Positions 51,258-60,624 of a stretch of 64,000 bases of DNA are shown piece after piece. How positions within the stretch are numbered: position 1 is the stretch's first letter; each line of letters begins with the position of its first letter. Source of the stretch: Pseudomonadota bacterium (GTDB taxonomy: Bacteria > Pseudomonadota > Alphaproteobacteria > Acetobacterales > Acetobacteraceae); the NCBI GenBank assembly GCA_021798915.1, contig JAJZBM010000004.1:62001-126000 (forward strand), written 5' to 3'. Made by a program: the position numbers and the translations under genes. Under the pieces are notes generated by a model. That model had not been told where the DNA came from and did no database searches. It saw nothing but the letters and a program-made list of their open reading frames with translations.

Positions 51258-51872
51258 CTAATTCGGCAGCGGGCGGAACTGACCATCATTGCCGAGCAGC
51301 GAGAGAACGCCACTGCGGATGTCGAAGGAAGCGCCGTGGAGGCGCAAACCGCCTTCCGCCTCGGCCTTGGCGATCCAGGGAAAGCTGCGGAGATTTTCCA
51401 GGGAAAGTTTTATGGTCTCGAACTCGCACATGGTTTGCGCGTCCTCTGGCGCCGCCGCGGCAAGCACGCGGTGACGCGCTGCCTCGGCGATCGAAACCCA
51501 GGCATTGATGAATTCGCCATCGGCGAGCGGCGAGCCATGCAGCAGCGCATTGACGCCGCCGCACATCGCATGGCCAAGCACGATAAGTTCGGAAACCCGC
51601 AACACGCGCACGCCGAATTCGAGCGCAGCACTGGTGCCGTGATGCATCGCATCGGGGGCATAAGGCGGCACCAGGGCGGCGATGTTGCGGACGGTAAAGA
51701 TTTCCCCCGGCGCCGCATCGAAAATCAGTGACGGATCGACCCGACTATCGGCGCAAGCGATCACCATCGCGCGCGGGGATTGCCCTTCCGTCGCCAGCGT
51801 CGAAAAGCGCCGGCGATGTTCCGGCCAGCCGGTTTGGCGGAAGCGATGATAGCCAGCGATCAAGGCGTCCAT
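51258..51872 (-). CDS. Beta-class carbonic anhydrase
   Basis: A 204-residue zinc enzyme that hydrates CO2 to bicarbonate. The zinc ligands and dyad are in CADSRVDP (Cys40, Asp42, Arg44) and LGHAMCGG (His101, Cys104). ATG 51872 gives the usual short start MDALIAGYHRF. It sits 14 bases after secA on the same strand and before the serine protease; a functional link with accA or bicarbonate supply is possible. Confidence 0.94.
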   Translation of the reverse strand: MDALIAGYHRFRQTGWPEHRRRFSTLATEGQSPRAMVIACADSRVDPSLIFDAAPGEIFTVRNIAALVPPYAPDAMHHGTSAALEFGVRVLRVSELIVLGHAMCGGVNALLHGSPLADGEFINAWVSIAEAARHRVLAAAAPEDAQTMCEFETIKLSLENLRSFPWIAKAEAEGGLRLHGASFDIRSGVLSLLGNDGQFRPLPN

Positions 51873-51886
51873 GTGCGATGCTCCGT

Positions 51887-54619
51887 TCAGCTGCGGCCGT
51901 GACAATGCTTGTATTTTTTCCCGGAACCACAGGGGCAGGGCGCGTTGCGGGGTGTGTTGGCCCAAGGATCCTGATCGCGTTGATCTTCCGCCGCCACCGC
52001 GACCATCGTGCCGCCGCCATCCTCGGCGCCGATCGGCTCGAAGGCCTGCATGATCGAAGCCGGCGCCGGGTGCATTTCCGCCATCACCTGCGGACGCGGC
52101 TGAAAATCCGGCGCCGGCGGTGCATCGGGCGACAGCTCGACCCGCGAAAGCAGCATCGTCACCCGCTCTTTCAATTCATCGAGCATGGCGTTGAACAGAG
52201 CGAAAGCCTCACTTTTGTATTCGTTCAGCGGATCACGTTGGCCATAGGCGCGCAAACCAATGCCCTGGCGCAAATGATCGAGCGCTAGAAGATGTTCCTT
52301 CCACGCCTGATCGAGCACTTGCAGGAGCAGGGATTTCTCGATGAAACGCATCAGATCGGGGCCGACATTCGAGGCCTTGGCCGCGAGATGGGTTTCGGCC
52401 GCGCGCTGGATGCGGCGCTCGACTTCCTCGCCGGTAATCTCTTCTTCCTTCGCCCATTCGCCGATCGGGAGATCGAGATTGAGAACCCGGCGAACATCCT
52501 CGGCGAGTTCTGCACTCTGCCATTGTTCGGCGAAGCTGCGTTCGGAAATGCGGCGTGCGATCAAGGTCGAGATCACTTCTTCCCGCATGTCGTTGATGAT
52601 GGCATTGACATCTTCGCTCAACATGAATTCGCGGCGCTGGGCATAGACCTCCTTGCGCTGCGCGTTCACGACGTCATCATAGCGGAGGACGTTCTTGCGC
52701 ATATCGAAGTTGCGAGCTTCGACTTTCTTCTGCGCTTTTTCCAGCGCCTTGTTGATCCAGGGATGAATGATGGCTTCGCCGTCCTTGAGGCCGAGTTTTT
52801 GCAAAAGTCCCCCCATGCGATCGGAGCCGAAAATCCGCATGAGATCGTCTTCGAGGGAGAGAAAAAACCGTGAGGCGCCGGGGTCGCCCTGGCGGCCGGA
52901 GCGGCCGCGAAGCTGATTGTCGATGCGGCGGCTTTCGTGCCGCTCGGTGCCGATCACGAACAGGCCACCGGCTTTCTTGACGATCGCCTCGGCCTCGGCA
53001 ATCTCGCCGCGGATCGCCTCGGCGCGGGCGGCGCGGGCGGCGTCATCGTCGATCTCGGCGAGTTCGCGTTTGAGGCGCATCTCCAGATTGCCGCCGAGCT
53101 TGATATCGGTGCCGCGCCCGGCCATGTTGGTCGCGATGGTGACCGCGCCGGGCGCGCCCGCCTGGGCGATGATTTCGGCTTCCTGCTCGTGAAAGCGGGC
53201 ATTGAGGACGGCGTGCGGCACTTTCTTTTTCTTCAGAATAGCGCTCAGGATTTCGCTTTTCTCGATGCTGACGGTGCCGACCAGGATGGGCTGGCGGCGC
53301 TCACGGCATTCGCCGATGAGTGTCGCCACCGCCTCGTATTTCTCTCCTGCCGTGCGATAAACCTCGTCATCCTGATCGTCGCGCGTCACCGCGACATTGG
53401 TCGGGATCTCAACGACGTCGAGCTTGTAGATCTCGGCGAATTCGTCGGCCTCGGTCATCGCCGTGCCGGTCATCCCGGCGAGCTTGGGATAGAGGCGAAA
53501 ATAATTCTGAAAGGTGATCGAGGCCAGGGTCTGGTTCTCGGGCTGGATCTCGACATGTTCTTTCGCTTCGAGCGCCTGATGCAGCCCTTCCGAATAGCGT
53601 CTTCCCTCCATCATCCGGCCGGTGAACTCATCGATGATGATGACCTTGCCCTGATTCCCGGTGGGGCGCACGATGTAATCGACGTCACGGGTAAAAAGCG
53701 TGTGCGCGCGCAAGGATTGCTGCACGTGATGGACGAGGGTGACGTTGAAAATATCGTAAAGATCGCCCTCGGTCAGGATGTCGGCCGCGCGCAGCGCGTC
53801 TTCCACCGCGCTGGCGCCGGATTCGGTCAGCGTCGCTGTGCGGAGTTTTTCGTCCTTGTCGAAATTGGCCGGATCCTTGACGATCTCGGCAACGACTTCA
53901 TCGACGCGGCGATAGAGATCGGAGGAATCCTCGGCCGGGCCGGAGATGATCAGCGGGGTTCGCGCCTCGTCGATCAGGATGCTGTCCACTTCGTCGACGA
54001 TGGCATAGCCGAAATCGCGCTGCACCATGTCTTCGAGCCGGTATTTCATGTTGTCGCGCAGATAGTCGAAACCGAATTCGTTGTTGGTGCCGTAGGTGAT
54101 ATCGGCGGCGTAAGCGGCGCGGCGCTCGGAATCATCGAGGCCGTGGACGATGATACCGGTGGTCATGCCGAGAAAGGCGTAGATCCGCCCCATCCATTCG
54201 GCGTCACGGCGGGCGAGATAGTCGTTCACCGTCACCACATGCACCCCTTTGCCGGCCAGTGCATTGAGATAGACCGGCAACGTCGCGACCAGGGTTTTGC
54301 CCTCGCCGGTTTTCATCTCGGCGATCTTGCCGTCATGCAGAACCATGCCGCCGATCAATTGCACGTCGAAATGGCGGAGCCCGAGCACCCGCTTCGCGGC
54401 CTCGCGCACGGTCGCGAAGGCTTCCGGCAGAATCTCATCGAGGCTCGCCCCCTCGGCGAGGCGGGCACGGAAAGATGCCGTCTGGCCGCGCAGCGCGTCA
54501 TCCGAAAGCGCCGCCATCGCCGGCTCATGGGCGTTGATTTCCGGCACCCGGCGCTGATACGCCTTGAGTGAGCGGTCATTGGCGGTGCCGAATATCGAAC
54601 GGGCGATGCGGGCGAACAT
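51887..54619 (-). CDS. secA: Preprotein translocase ATPase SecA
   Basis: The motor ATPase of the Sec pathway, 910 residues, full length. It includes [20 protein letters not shown] (Walker A), [20 protein letters not shown] (Walker B/DEAD-like), the IGRAGRQGDPG-type [25 protein letters not shown], and a C-terminal zinc-binding [13 protein letters not shown] that contacts SecB. ATG 54619 starts [16 protein letters not shown], as in relatives; GGAAGG precedes it within a small palindrome. The 154 bases upstream show no other element. Confidence 0.98.
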   Translation of the reverse strand: MFARIARSIFGTANDRSLKAYQRRVPEINAHEPAMAALSDDALRGQTASFRARLAEGASLDEILPEAFATVREAAKRVLGLRHFDVQLIGGMVLHDGKIAEMKTGEGKTLVATLPVYLNALAGKGVHVVTVNDYLARRDAEWMGRIYAFLGMTTGIIVHGLDDSERRAAYAADITYGTNNEFGFDYLRDNMKYRLEDMVQRDFGYAIVDEVDSILIDEARTPLIISGPAEDSSDLYRRVDEVVAEIVKDPANFDKDEKLRTATLTESGASAVEDALRAADILTEGDLYDIFNVTLVHHVQQSLRAHTLFTRDVDYIVRPTGNQGKVIIIDEFTGRMMEGRRYSEGLHQALEAKEHVEIQPENQTLASITFQNYFRLYPKLAGMTGTAMTEADEFAEIYKLDVVEIPTNVAVTRDDQDDEVYRTAGEKYEAVATLIGECRERRQPILVGTVSIEKSEILSAILKKKKVPHAVLNARFHEQEAEIIAQAGAPGAVTIATNMAGRGTDIKLGGNLEMRLKRELAEIDDDAARAARAEAIRGEIAEAEAIVKKAGGLFVIGTERHESRRIDNQLRGRSGRQGDPGASRFFLSLEDDLMRIFGSDRMGGLLQKLGLKDGEAIIHPWINKALEKAQKKVEARNFDMRKNVLRYDDVVNAQRKEVYAQRREFMLSEDVNAIINDMREEVISTLIARRISERSFAEQWQSAELAEDVRRVLNLDLPIGEWAKEEEITGEEVERRIQRAAETHLAAKASNVGPDLMRFIEKSLLLQVLDQAWKEHLLALDHLRQGIGLRAYGQRDPLNEYKSEAFALFNAMLDELKERVTMLLSRVELSPDAPPAPDFQPRPQVMAEMHPAPASIMQAFEPIGAEDGGGTMVAVAAEDQRDQDPWANTPRNAPCPCGSGKKYKHCHGRS

Positions 54620-54773
54620 GCGGGAAGCCTTCCGGGTCAGGCGCTGGCGACAAGGCACACCCCCACCCCCGCGCCTTGGCCGGGACAGGGCTCTGCTGTC
54701 AGATAAGGCGACCCCTGGCGCCGGTCAACGCGCCCGCAGCCTCGATGGGGCGAGACCGCGGGCGGGCGCCGCG

Positions 54774-55859
54774 TCAGACTCCGCGGCTGGCGCGACGGCG
54801 CGCGAGAACGAGGCCGGCGAACGCGCCACCGAGCAGGGCGAGGCTGGCCGGCTCCGGCACCGTGTCATAGCCGATCGCCTGCAAGGCGAGCGCTTCCGGT
54901 GAATCCAGATTCAAGGCGAGGTTTGCGCCGCTCTGAAACGCGTCCTGCACCTCCGGCGGCGAAGTCGGCTGCCCAGGGTTCTGGGTCGTGCCCCAATCCG
55001 CGAAATCGCCAGAGGAGTCTTGATTGAAGGTTTCGATACTGGTCTGCCCACCATCGAGCGAAAAATAGGAACTGGCCGAACTGGATGTGGTATAGCTCGG
55101 TGTCCCCGGCGCGGAATAGCGGAACAGGTCGAGCGGGCCGATGGTGGCGAGCCCGCCGATCAACGGCGCGCCCGCGGCGCTGGTCGCGCTTTTGCCATTG
55201 TTGGTGAGTTCATTGAGGGTCGAACCGGCGCCGCCGATGCCGAGCACCTCGTCGATCTCGTGCTGGATGACCGGGTTCGGAGCGTAGCTACCCGAGCCAC
55301 CGAAGCCGGCGAGATAACTGGTATTGAAGGTGATGATCCCGTCGAAATTGCCGCCTGTCGCACCGGGGCTGGTGAGAGCGCCCGGGGCAGTAAAGCCGAG
55401 CGCGCGCAAATCGGCGGTGGTCGCCATGATCTGCGGCGCCTGGTTGCCGGTGGCGAGATGATGATAGCCGCCGAGTTCCACCGCGTTCTGGTTTTGGATG
55501 GCATTGGTGTCGAGCGCCGAGGCATAGCTCGCATAGGGCATCAAACCGGTCGAAGACAGACTCTGGCCAAGAAAACTCGCGCTGCTGGTGATCTGGAAAT
55601 CGATATTGACGGTGATCGGATTGGTGAAGGTATTGTCGTAAAATGTAATCGCCTGGGTGATATCGTTCTCGATCGTCGTGGCATCGGCGCTGGTGGTGAT
55701 CGAAGACGAAAACGTGGGATCGATCACCAGCGCCTGGGCGGGTCGGCCGGCGCCCGCGAGCAACGCCAGGCCGAGCAGCGGCACGGCCAGCCGGTAACGC
55801 GAGGCGGCTTGCGTGGTTTGCAACTTATGAGTGGCGCCCGAGGTGAGAAAAATAGCCAT
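54774..55859 (-). CDS. PEP-CTERM-anchored metalloprotease-like protein (NF038122-type)
   Basis: A 361-residue exported protein. The N-terminal signal (LAVPLLGLALLAGAGRPAQALV) is followed by a Ser/Thr/Ala-rich body. A candidate zinc site is HEIDEVLG, the HEIxEVLG-like motif of a family of PEP-CTERM putative metalloproteases. The C-terminus is a PEP-CTERM sorting signal: VPEPASLALLGG, a hydrophobic helix and the basic tail RRRASRG, recognised by an exosortase. No exosortase gene is in the window. An A/T-rich stretch, 55935-56005, upstream probably holds its promoter. Base composition is lower in G+C at the 5' side than in neighbours. Confidence 0.82.
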   Translation of the reverse strand: MAIFLTSGATHKLQTTQAASRYRLAVPLLGLALLAGAGRPAQALVIDPTFSSSITTSADATTIENDITQAITFYDNTFTNPITVNIDFQITSSASFLGQSLSSTGLMPYASYASALDTNAIQNQNAVELGGYHHLATGNQAPQIMATTADLRALGFTAPGALTSPGATGGNFDGIITFNTSYLAGFGGSGSYAPNPVIQHEIDEVLGIGGAGSTLNELTNNGKSATSAAGAPLIGGLATIGPLDLFRYSAPGTPSYTTSSSASSYFSLDGGQTSIETFNQDSSGDFADWGTTQNPGQPTSPPEVQDAFQSGANLALNLDSPEALALQAIGYDTVPEPASLALLGGAFAGLVLARRRASRGV

Positions 55860-56005
55860 CGTTACAGCTCCAAAACCGCGGGCAACATGAATGATCTCTT
55901 GCCGATCAGGGGGTTGCCGCCAGATATCAAGAAAAAACCGGCGTGGTCAATACGTTTTAACGGGCGCTCAAAAAATAGTTCATTATTGGATTTCAAGTAT
56001 AATTT

Positions 56006-56653
56006 TTAACGTTTCAGCGTGTATTGAGATGAACCCGCGCGAGCCGCCCAGCCGAGGCGTTGCAATTCCGGAACCGTCCCCTCCTCCTCCGGCCAGCCAA
56101 GACAAAAATAGCCGACCAATTGCCACGCTTGCGGCACGTCGAGAATGGTGGGGAGGGTCGCCGGGTCGAGAATGGACACCCAGCCGAGGCCGATCCCCTC
56201 GGCGCGCGCAGCGAGCCAGAGCGTGTGGATCGCCGCGACCACCGAATACTCCGCCATCTCCGGCATGGTCCGGCGGCCGAGCCCGGCGCCCTGTGCGGTC
56301 GCGCGGTCGGAGAACGCGGCGAACTGCACCGGCGCGACATCGAGTCCGGCGAGTTTGAGCCGGGCATAGAGCGCCGCCCGCTCGCCATCATAGCCGGCCA
56401 GCGCCGCCTGGTTGCAGGCCTCGAAATTGGCGCGGACGGCGGCGCGGCGGGCGGGATCGGCGACGATCACGAAGCGCCACGGCTCGCTGAGCCCGACCGA
56501 GGGGGCGAGATGCGCGAGGGCGAGCAGCCGCTCCAGCGTGCCCTCGGGGAGGGGGTCGGGGCGAAAATGCCGCACGTCGCGGCGCAGAACGAAAAGCTGT
56601 TCGAGATCGGCGCGAAACCGCGCGTCAAACAGCGGGGCAACCGTCTCCCTCAA
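56006..56653 (-). CDS. bluB: 5,6-dimethylbenzimidazole synthase
   Basis: A flavin-destructase that converts FMNH2 with oxygen to the lower ligand of cobalamin, 215 residues. The diagnostic sequence RRDVRHFRPDPLP is followed by LAPSVGLSEPWRFV, and YFCLGWPEEEGTVPELQRLGW near the end. It starts with a TTG at 56653 that overlaps the csaA stop (TTGA). No other cobalamin genes and no cobalamin riboswitch are visible nearby. Confidence 0.92.
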   Translation of the reverse strand: MRETVAPLFDARFRADLEQLFVLRRDVRHFRPDPLPEGTLERLLALAHLAPSVGLSEPWRFVIVADPARRAAVRANFEACNQAALAGYDGERAALYARLKLAGLDVAPVQFAAFSDRATAQGAGLGRRTMPEMAEYSVVAAIHTLWLAARAEGIGLGWVSILDPATLPTILDVPQAWQLVGYFCLGWPEEEGTVPELQRLGWAARAGSSQYTLKR

Positions 56654-56994
56654 AACAACCGTCCGCCATCGGGCAGCTTGAAATCAGGGCGCACCAGCAC
56701 CACTGCGCCGTCCTCATCGGGGAGACCGAGGGTCAGCACCTCGCTCTCGAAGGTGCCGATGCGCCGGGGCGGAAAATTCACGACGGCCAGCACCTGCCGC
56801 CCGATCAATTGATCGAGATGATAGTGAACGGTGATCTGCGCCGAGGAGCGCTTGACGCCGATCTCACCGCCGAAATCGATCCAGATCTGAAAAGCGGGTT
56901 TTTTCGCCTCAGGAAACGGCTTGGCGTCGATCACCGTTCCGAGACGAATGTCGATGCGTTCGAAATCCTCGCTGGTCGCGCTCATGGCCGCCAT
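56650..56994 (-). CDS. csaA: CsaA-like tRNA-binding/chaperone protein
   Basis: A 114-residue OB-fold protein resembling CsaA, a secretion-linked chaperone, and the C-terminal tRNA-binding domain of MetRS. The family pattern is IDIRLGTVIDAKPFPEAKKPAFQIWIDFG and RQVLAVVNFPPRRIGTFESEVLTLG. Two ATGs (56994, 56985) are 9 bases apart. It precedes bluB with a 4-base overlap, and is divergent from the gamma-glutamyltransferase operon. Confidence 0.88.
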   Translation of the reverse strand: MAAMSATSEDFERIDIRLGTVIDAKPFPEAKKPAFQIWIDFGGEIGVKRSSAQITVHYHLDQLIGRQVLAVVNFPPRRIGTFESEVLTLGLPDEDGAVVLVRPDFKLPDGGRLF

Positions 56995-57099
56995 CCTCTG
57001 TGCCGGTCTCCGGTCCGGCTTGCGCCATCCCCGGTATCCTTCGCCGCCGATCTCGCTTTATATAGCGCCATTGCCGACCATGTGCGCGAGGGAGAAAAC

Positions 57100-58698
57100 A
57101 TGCGTGATTTTCATCTGCCGGGACGAAGCCCGGTCTATGCCGCCTCGGGCATGGCGGCGACCTCGATGCCGGCCGCGACGCTGACGGCCATCGACGTCTT
57201 GCGTTCGGGCGGCAATGCGCTCGATGCCGCGATCGCCGCGGTCGCCGTATTGGGCGTGATCGAGCCGCAATCGACCGGCATCGGCGGCGATTGTTTCTGC
57301 CTCTACGCCCCGGCCGGACGCGGCCAGGTGATGGCGCTGAACGGCTCCGGCCGCGCCCCGGCGGCCGCCGATATCGATTTTTTCGAGCGCCAGGCCCTCA
57401 CCACGCTCCCCGATCACTCGCCGCACGCGGTCACCATTCCGGGTGCCGTCGCCGCCTGGGAAAAACTGCTCGCCGCCCACGGCACCAAGGGGCTAGACGA
57501 GTTGCTCCGCCCGGCGATCCGCTTCGCCGAGGAGGGCCATCCCGTCGCACCCCGCGTTGCCGCCGATTGGGCGGATGCGGCGGAGAAGCTCCGCACCACC
57601 GGTGCCAGCACCTTCCTCCCCGATGGCGCGCCCCCCAAGCCGGGAACCCTCTTCCGCCAGCCGGCGCTGGCGGCAACCTTGCGGGCCATCGCCCGCCATG
57701 GCGCCCGCGCCTTCTATGAGGGCGATATCGCGGCAGATCTGGTAGCAACGCTCCGCGCCCATGGCGGGCGGCATGAGATGAGCGATTTCGCCGCCGGGCT
57801 CACCGGGCCGGAATTCGTGACCCCGATCCACGCCGCCTGGCGCGGCTTCGAGATCTGGCAATGCCCGCCCAATGGCTCGGGCCTCCTGGTCCTGATGCTG
57901 ATGGGCCTGCTCGACGGCTTCCCCCCCGACCCCGAGGGGCCGCTCGGCCTTGCGCGCCTCCACCGCCATACCGAGGCGGCGCGGCTGGTCTATCGCGACC
58001 GCGACGCCTTCCTCGCCGACCCCGCGCGGGCCGATGTGCCGGTCGCGCATTTGACCAGCCCCGGCTATCTCGCCGCGCTTCGCGCGCTCATCGATCCGGC
58101 ACGGGCGATGGCGCATCTGCCGGCGGCGGGCGAGAGCGAACTCCCGCGCCATCCCGACACGGTTTATCTTTGCGTCGTCGATCGTGACGGCAATGCCTGC
58201 AGCCTGATCAACTCGCTCTATCAGAGCTTCGGTTCGGGGATATTTGCGGAAAAATCCGGGGTCATGCTGCATAATCGCGGCCTCGGCTTCCGGCTCCAGC
58301 GCGGCCATCCGAACTGCATCGCCCCCGGCAAGCGGCCGATGCACACCATCATCCCCGGCATGCTCACCAAAGACGGCGCGGCGGTGATGCCGTTTGGCGT
58401 CATGGGCGGGCATTTCCAGCCGATGGGGCAAAGCCTGCTGCTCAGCAATCTGTTCGATTATGGCCTCGATCTTCAGGAAGCCATCGATCTCGCGCGGTTT
58501 TTCCCGCAAGCGGGGAATCTCGAGCTGGAGCGCGGCATTCCGGACTCCCTCGCCACCCGTCTTGCGGCGCTGGACCATCGCCCAACCCGGATCGAGCGCC
58601 CGCTCGGCGGCGGCCAGGCGATCATGATCGACCGCGCCCGCGGTGTGCTGATCGGTGGCTCCGATCCGCGCAAGGACGGGCTGGCATTGGGGTATTGA
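57100..58698 (+). CDS. Gamma-glutamyltransferase-family Ntn hydrolase
   Basis: A 532-residue self-processing amidohydrolase. The predicted autocleavage/nucleophile Thr is in RHPDTVYLCVVDRDGNACSL, equivalent to the TTHxSVVD site of E. coli GGT. Other family features are GGNALDAAIAAVAVLGVIEP, STGIGGDCF and late GHFQPMGQS. No signal peptide is evident, unlike periplasmic GGT, so a cytoplasmic amide-cleaving role like HpxW (oxamate amidohydrolase) is plausible. ATG 57100 follows GGGAGAAAAC. It sits 4 bases upstream of an amidase gene. Confidence 0.88.
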   Translation: MRDFHLPGRSPVYAASGMAATSMPAATLTAIDVLRSGGNALDAAIAAVAVLGVIEPQSTGIGGDCFCLYAPAGRGQVMALNGSGRAPAAADIDFFERQALTTLPDHSPHAVTIPGAVAAWEKLLAAHGTKGLDELLRPAIRFAEEGHPVAPRVAADWADAAEKLRTTGASTFLPDGAPPKPGTLFRQPALAATLRAIARHGARAFYEGDIAADLVATLRAHGGRHEMSDFAAGLTGPEFVTPIHAAWRGFEIWQCPPNGSGLLVLMLMGLLDGFPPDPEGPLGLARLHRHTEAARLVYRDRDAFLADPARADVPVAHLTSPGYLAALRALIDPARAMAHLPAAGESELPRHPDTVYLCVVDRDGNACSLINSLYQSFGSGIFAEKSGVMLHNRGLGFRLQRGHPNCIAPGKRPMHTIIPGMLTKDGAAVMPFGVMGGHFQPMGQSLLLSNLFDYGLDLQEAIDLARFFPQAGNLELERGIPDSLATRLAALDHRPTRIERPLGGGQAIMIDRARGVLIGGSDPRKDGLALGY

Positions 58699-58702
58699 AC
58701 AC

Positions 58703-60196
58703 ATGAGCGAAGCCTGTGACCTCCCGGCAACCGAAGCCCGGGCCTTGATCGGCGCGAAAAAACTCTCGCCGGTCGAACTCACCGCAAGCTGTATCGCGCG
58801 CATCGAGGCGGTCGATCACGCCGTCAACGCCGTGGTCGCGCGCGATTTCGACCGCGCCCGCGCCCAGGCCCGCGACGCCGAAGCGGCGGTGATGCGTGGC
58901 GCGACGCTCGGGGCGTTGCACGGCCTTCCGGTCGCGATCAAGGATCTTGAGGAGACCGCCGGTCTCCGCACCACCTATGGCAGCCCGATCTATCGCGACC
59001 ACGTCCCGGCCGAGGATGCGCGCATGGTCGCGGCCCTGCGCGCCGCCGGGGCGATCGTGCTCGGCAAGACCAACACCCCGGAATGGGGCGCCGGCGCCAA
59101 TACCCGCAACGCCGTCTATGGCGCGACCGGCAACCCCTTCGATCCGCAAAAATCCGCTGCCGGCTCCTCCGGCGGCTCGGCGGTCGCTCTCGCCACCGGG
59201 ATGGTGCCGCTGGCTTCGGGCTCGGACATGGGCGGCAGTTTGCGCAATCCGGCGGGGTTTTGCGGCATCGTGGGCTTTCGCCCTTCGCCGGGGCTGGTCG
59301 CCAACGAAAAGCGCGGCCTCGGCTGGTCACCGCTCGGCGTTCTCGGCCCGATGGCGCGCAACGTCCCCGATCTCGCGCTGATGCTCTCGGCCATGGTCTC
59401 CGATGACGCGCGCGACCCGCTCGCCTACACCGTGCATGGACGAAAAACGCGCGTGGGCGCCGATTATTTCCCCCCCGCGACGATCGATCTCGCCGGGCTT
59501 CGCGTCGCCCTCACCCCCGATCTCGGCTTCGCGCCGACGGAGCGCCACATCGCGACGGTATTTGCCGAAAAGACCGCGCTTTTCCGTGGGATTTTCGCCC
59601 GCGCCGAGGACGCGACCCCGGATTGCGCCGGCGCCGATGAGGCGTTCGCGATCCTGCGCGCGGTCAATTTCGTCGCCGCCCATCGTGAGAAAACCGAGCA
59701 GCGGCCGGACGATGTCGGCCCCAATGTGCGCGCCAATGTCGCCGAGGGGCTGGCCTACAGCGCCGCCGACGTCGCCCGCGCCGAAGTGCTGCAAACCGAA
59801 CTCTATCGGCGCTGGCAGGGTTTTTTCGGCGAGTACGACATCATCCTCTCGCCGACGCTGACGATCTCCCCGCGCTCCTGGCGCGAGCTGTATCCGGCCG
59901 AGATCGACGGCAAACCGACCAAGAATTATTTCCACTGGCTGGCGCTCGCTTATGCCGTGACGCTCGCCGGCCACCCGGCGCTCTCGCTCCCGCTCGGGCG
60001 CGATCACGCCGGCATGCCGTTCGGCCTCCAGATCATCGGCCCGAGGGGCGGCGACGCACTGGTTCTCGCGGTCGCGCAAGCGCTCGAGCATCTCCTCGCC
60101 GGCGATGCCCGCACCGCGCGCCCGCTGCCCGATATCGCTGCCCTCAAAACCGCGCCGCCGCTTCGCGCAGCAGAGGGGTTTTTGGGCTTCGCTTGA
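58703..60196 (+). CDS. Amidase (amidase signature family)
   Basis: A 497-residue Ser-cisSer-Lys amidohydrolase. The Lys is in VAIKDLEE, the cis-Ser in GSSGGSAVAL and the nucleophile Ser in GSDMGGSLRNPAGFCG, all canonical. Substrates range from simple amides to ureides and Glu-tRNA-type amides; GatA is unlikely as no gatB/gatC are nearby. Its pairing with a GGT-family enzyme recalls HpxW-HpxY in oxalurate/oxamate breakdown, but the small AtzG/HpxX subunit is not seen. Confidence 0.92.
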   Translation: MSEACDLPATEARALIGAKKLSPVELTASCIARIEAVDHAVNAVVARDFDRARAQARDAEAAVMRGATLGALHGLPVAIKDLEETAGLRTTYGSPIYRDHVPAEDARMVAALRAAGAIVLGKTNTPEWGAGANTRNAVYGATGNPFDPQKSAAGSSGGSAVALATGMVPLASGSDMGGSLRNPAGFCGIVGFRPSPGLVANEKRGLGWSPLGVLGPMARNVPDLALMLSAMVSDDARDPLAYTVHGRKTRVGADYFPPATIDLAGLRVALTPDLGFAPTERHIATVFAEKTALFRGIFARAEDATPDCAGADEAFAILRAVNFVAAHREKTEQRPDDVGPNVRANVAEGLAYSAADVARAEVLQTELYRRWQGFFGEYDIILSPTLTISPRSWRELYPAEIDGKPTKNYFHWLALAYAVTLAGHPALSLPLGRDHAGMPFGLQIIGPRGGDALVLAVAQALEHLLAGDARTARPLPDIAALKTAPPLRAAEGFLGFA

Positions 60197-60264
60197 TCTG
60201 GATTAATGCCTATGCCGCCCCGTCCTGGTAGGTTGCGCGGATCGTCCCTGCACGGAGAGAAAAC

Positions 60265-60624
60265 ATGGTCGAGGACTGGCTCGCTCTGATCGCCAACATG
60301 AACGGCGCGGTGCGCGATCTGCGCAAGGCCGCGCCGGACACTTTGAAAGCGTTTTCCGACATGGCGCAGGCGGCGCATGGCGGGGAGGGGCTCGACCATA
60401 AAACCAAGGAACTGATCGCGCTCGCGATCGGCGTTGCGACCCGCTGCGCGCCGTGCATCGCCTATCACGCCGAGGGCGCGGTGAAATATGGCGCGACACG
60501 CGAGCAGGTGGCGGAGACTCTGGCAATGTCGATCTATATGGGCGCCGGCCCCTCGGTGATGTATGCCGCCGAGGCGCTGGAAGCGGTCGATCAGATGTTG
60601 GCGAAAACCGCCGCGAAGGCGTAA
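60265..60624 (+). CDS. Carboxymuconolactone decarboxylase/AhpD-like protein
   Basis: A 119-residue protein of the CMD/AhpD family. The redox-active-looking CAPC motif lies in GVATRCAPCIAYHAEGAVKYGAT, the AhpD-type signature with the downstream His. It is probably an alkylhydroperoxidase-type thiol redox protein rather than a decarboxylase. ATG 60265 follows GGAGAG. It shares one base with the next gene and likely belongs to the same transcript as the amidase (68 bases upstream). Confidence 0.88.
   Translation: MVEDWLALIANMNGAVRDLRKAAPDTLKAFSDMAQAAHGGEGLDHKTKELIALAIGVATRCAPCIAYHAEGAVKYGATREQVAETLAMSIYMGAGPSVMYAAEALEAVDQMLAKTAAKA

Noticed and set aside
56995-57099. Cobalamin riboswitch for bluB
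   Set aside because: bluB overlaps csaA and the region upstream of csaA is only about 105 bases, with no recognisable cobalamin-box-like sequence.
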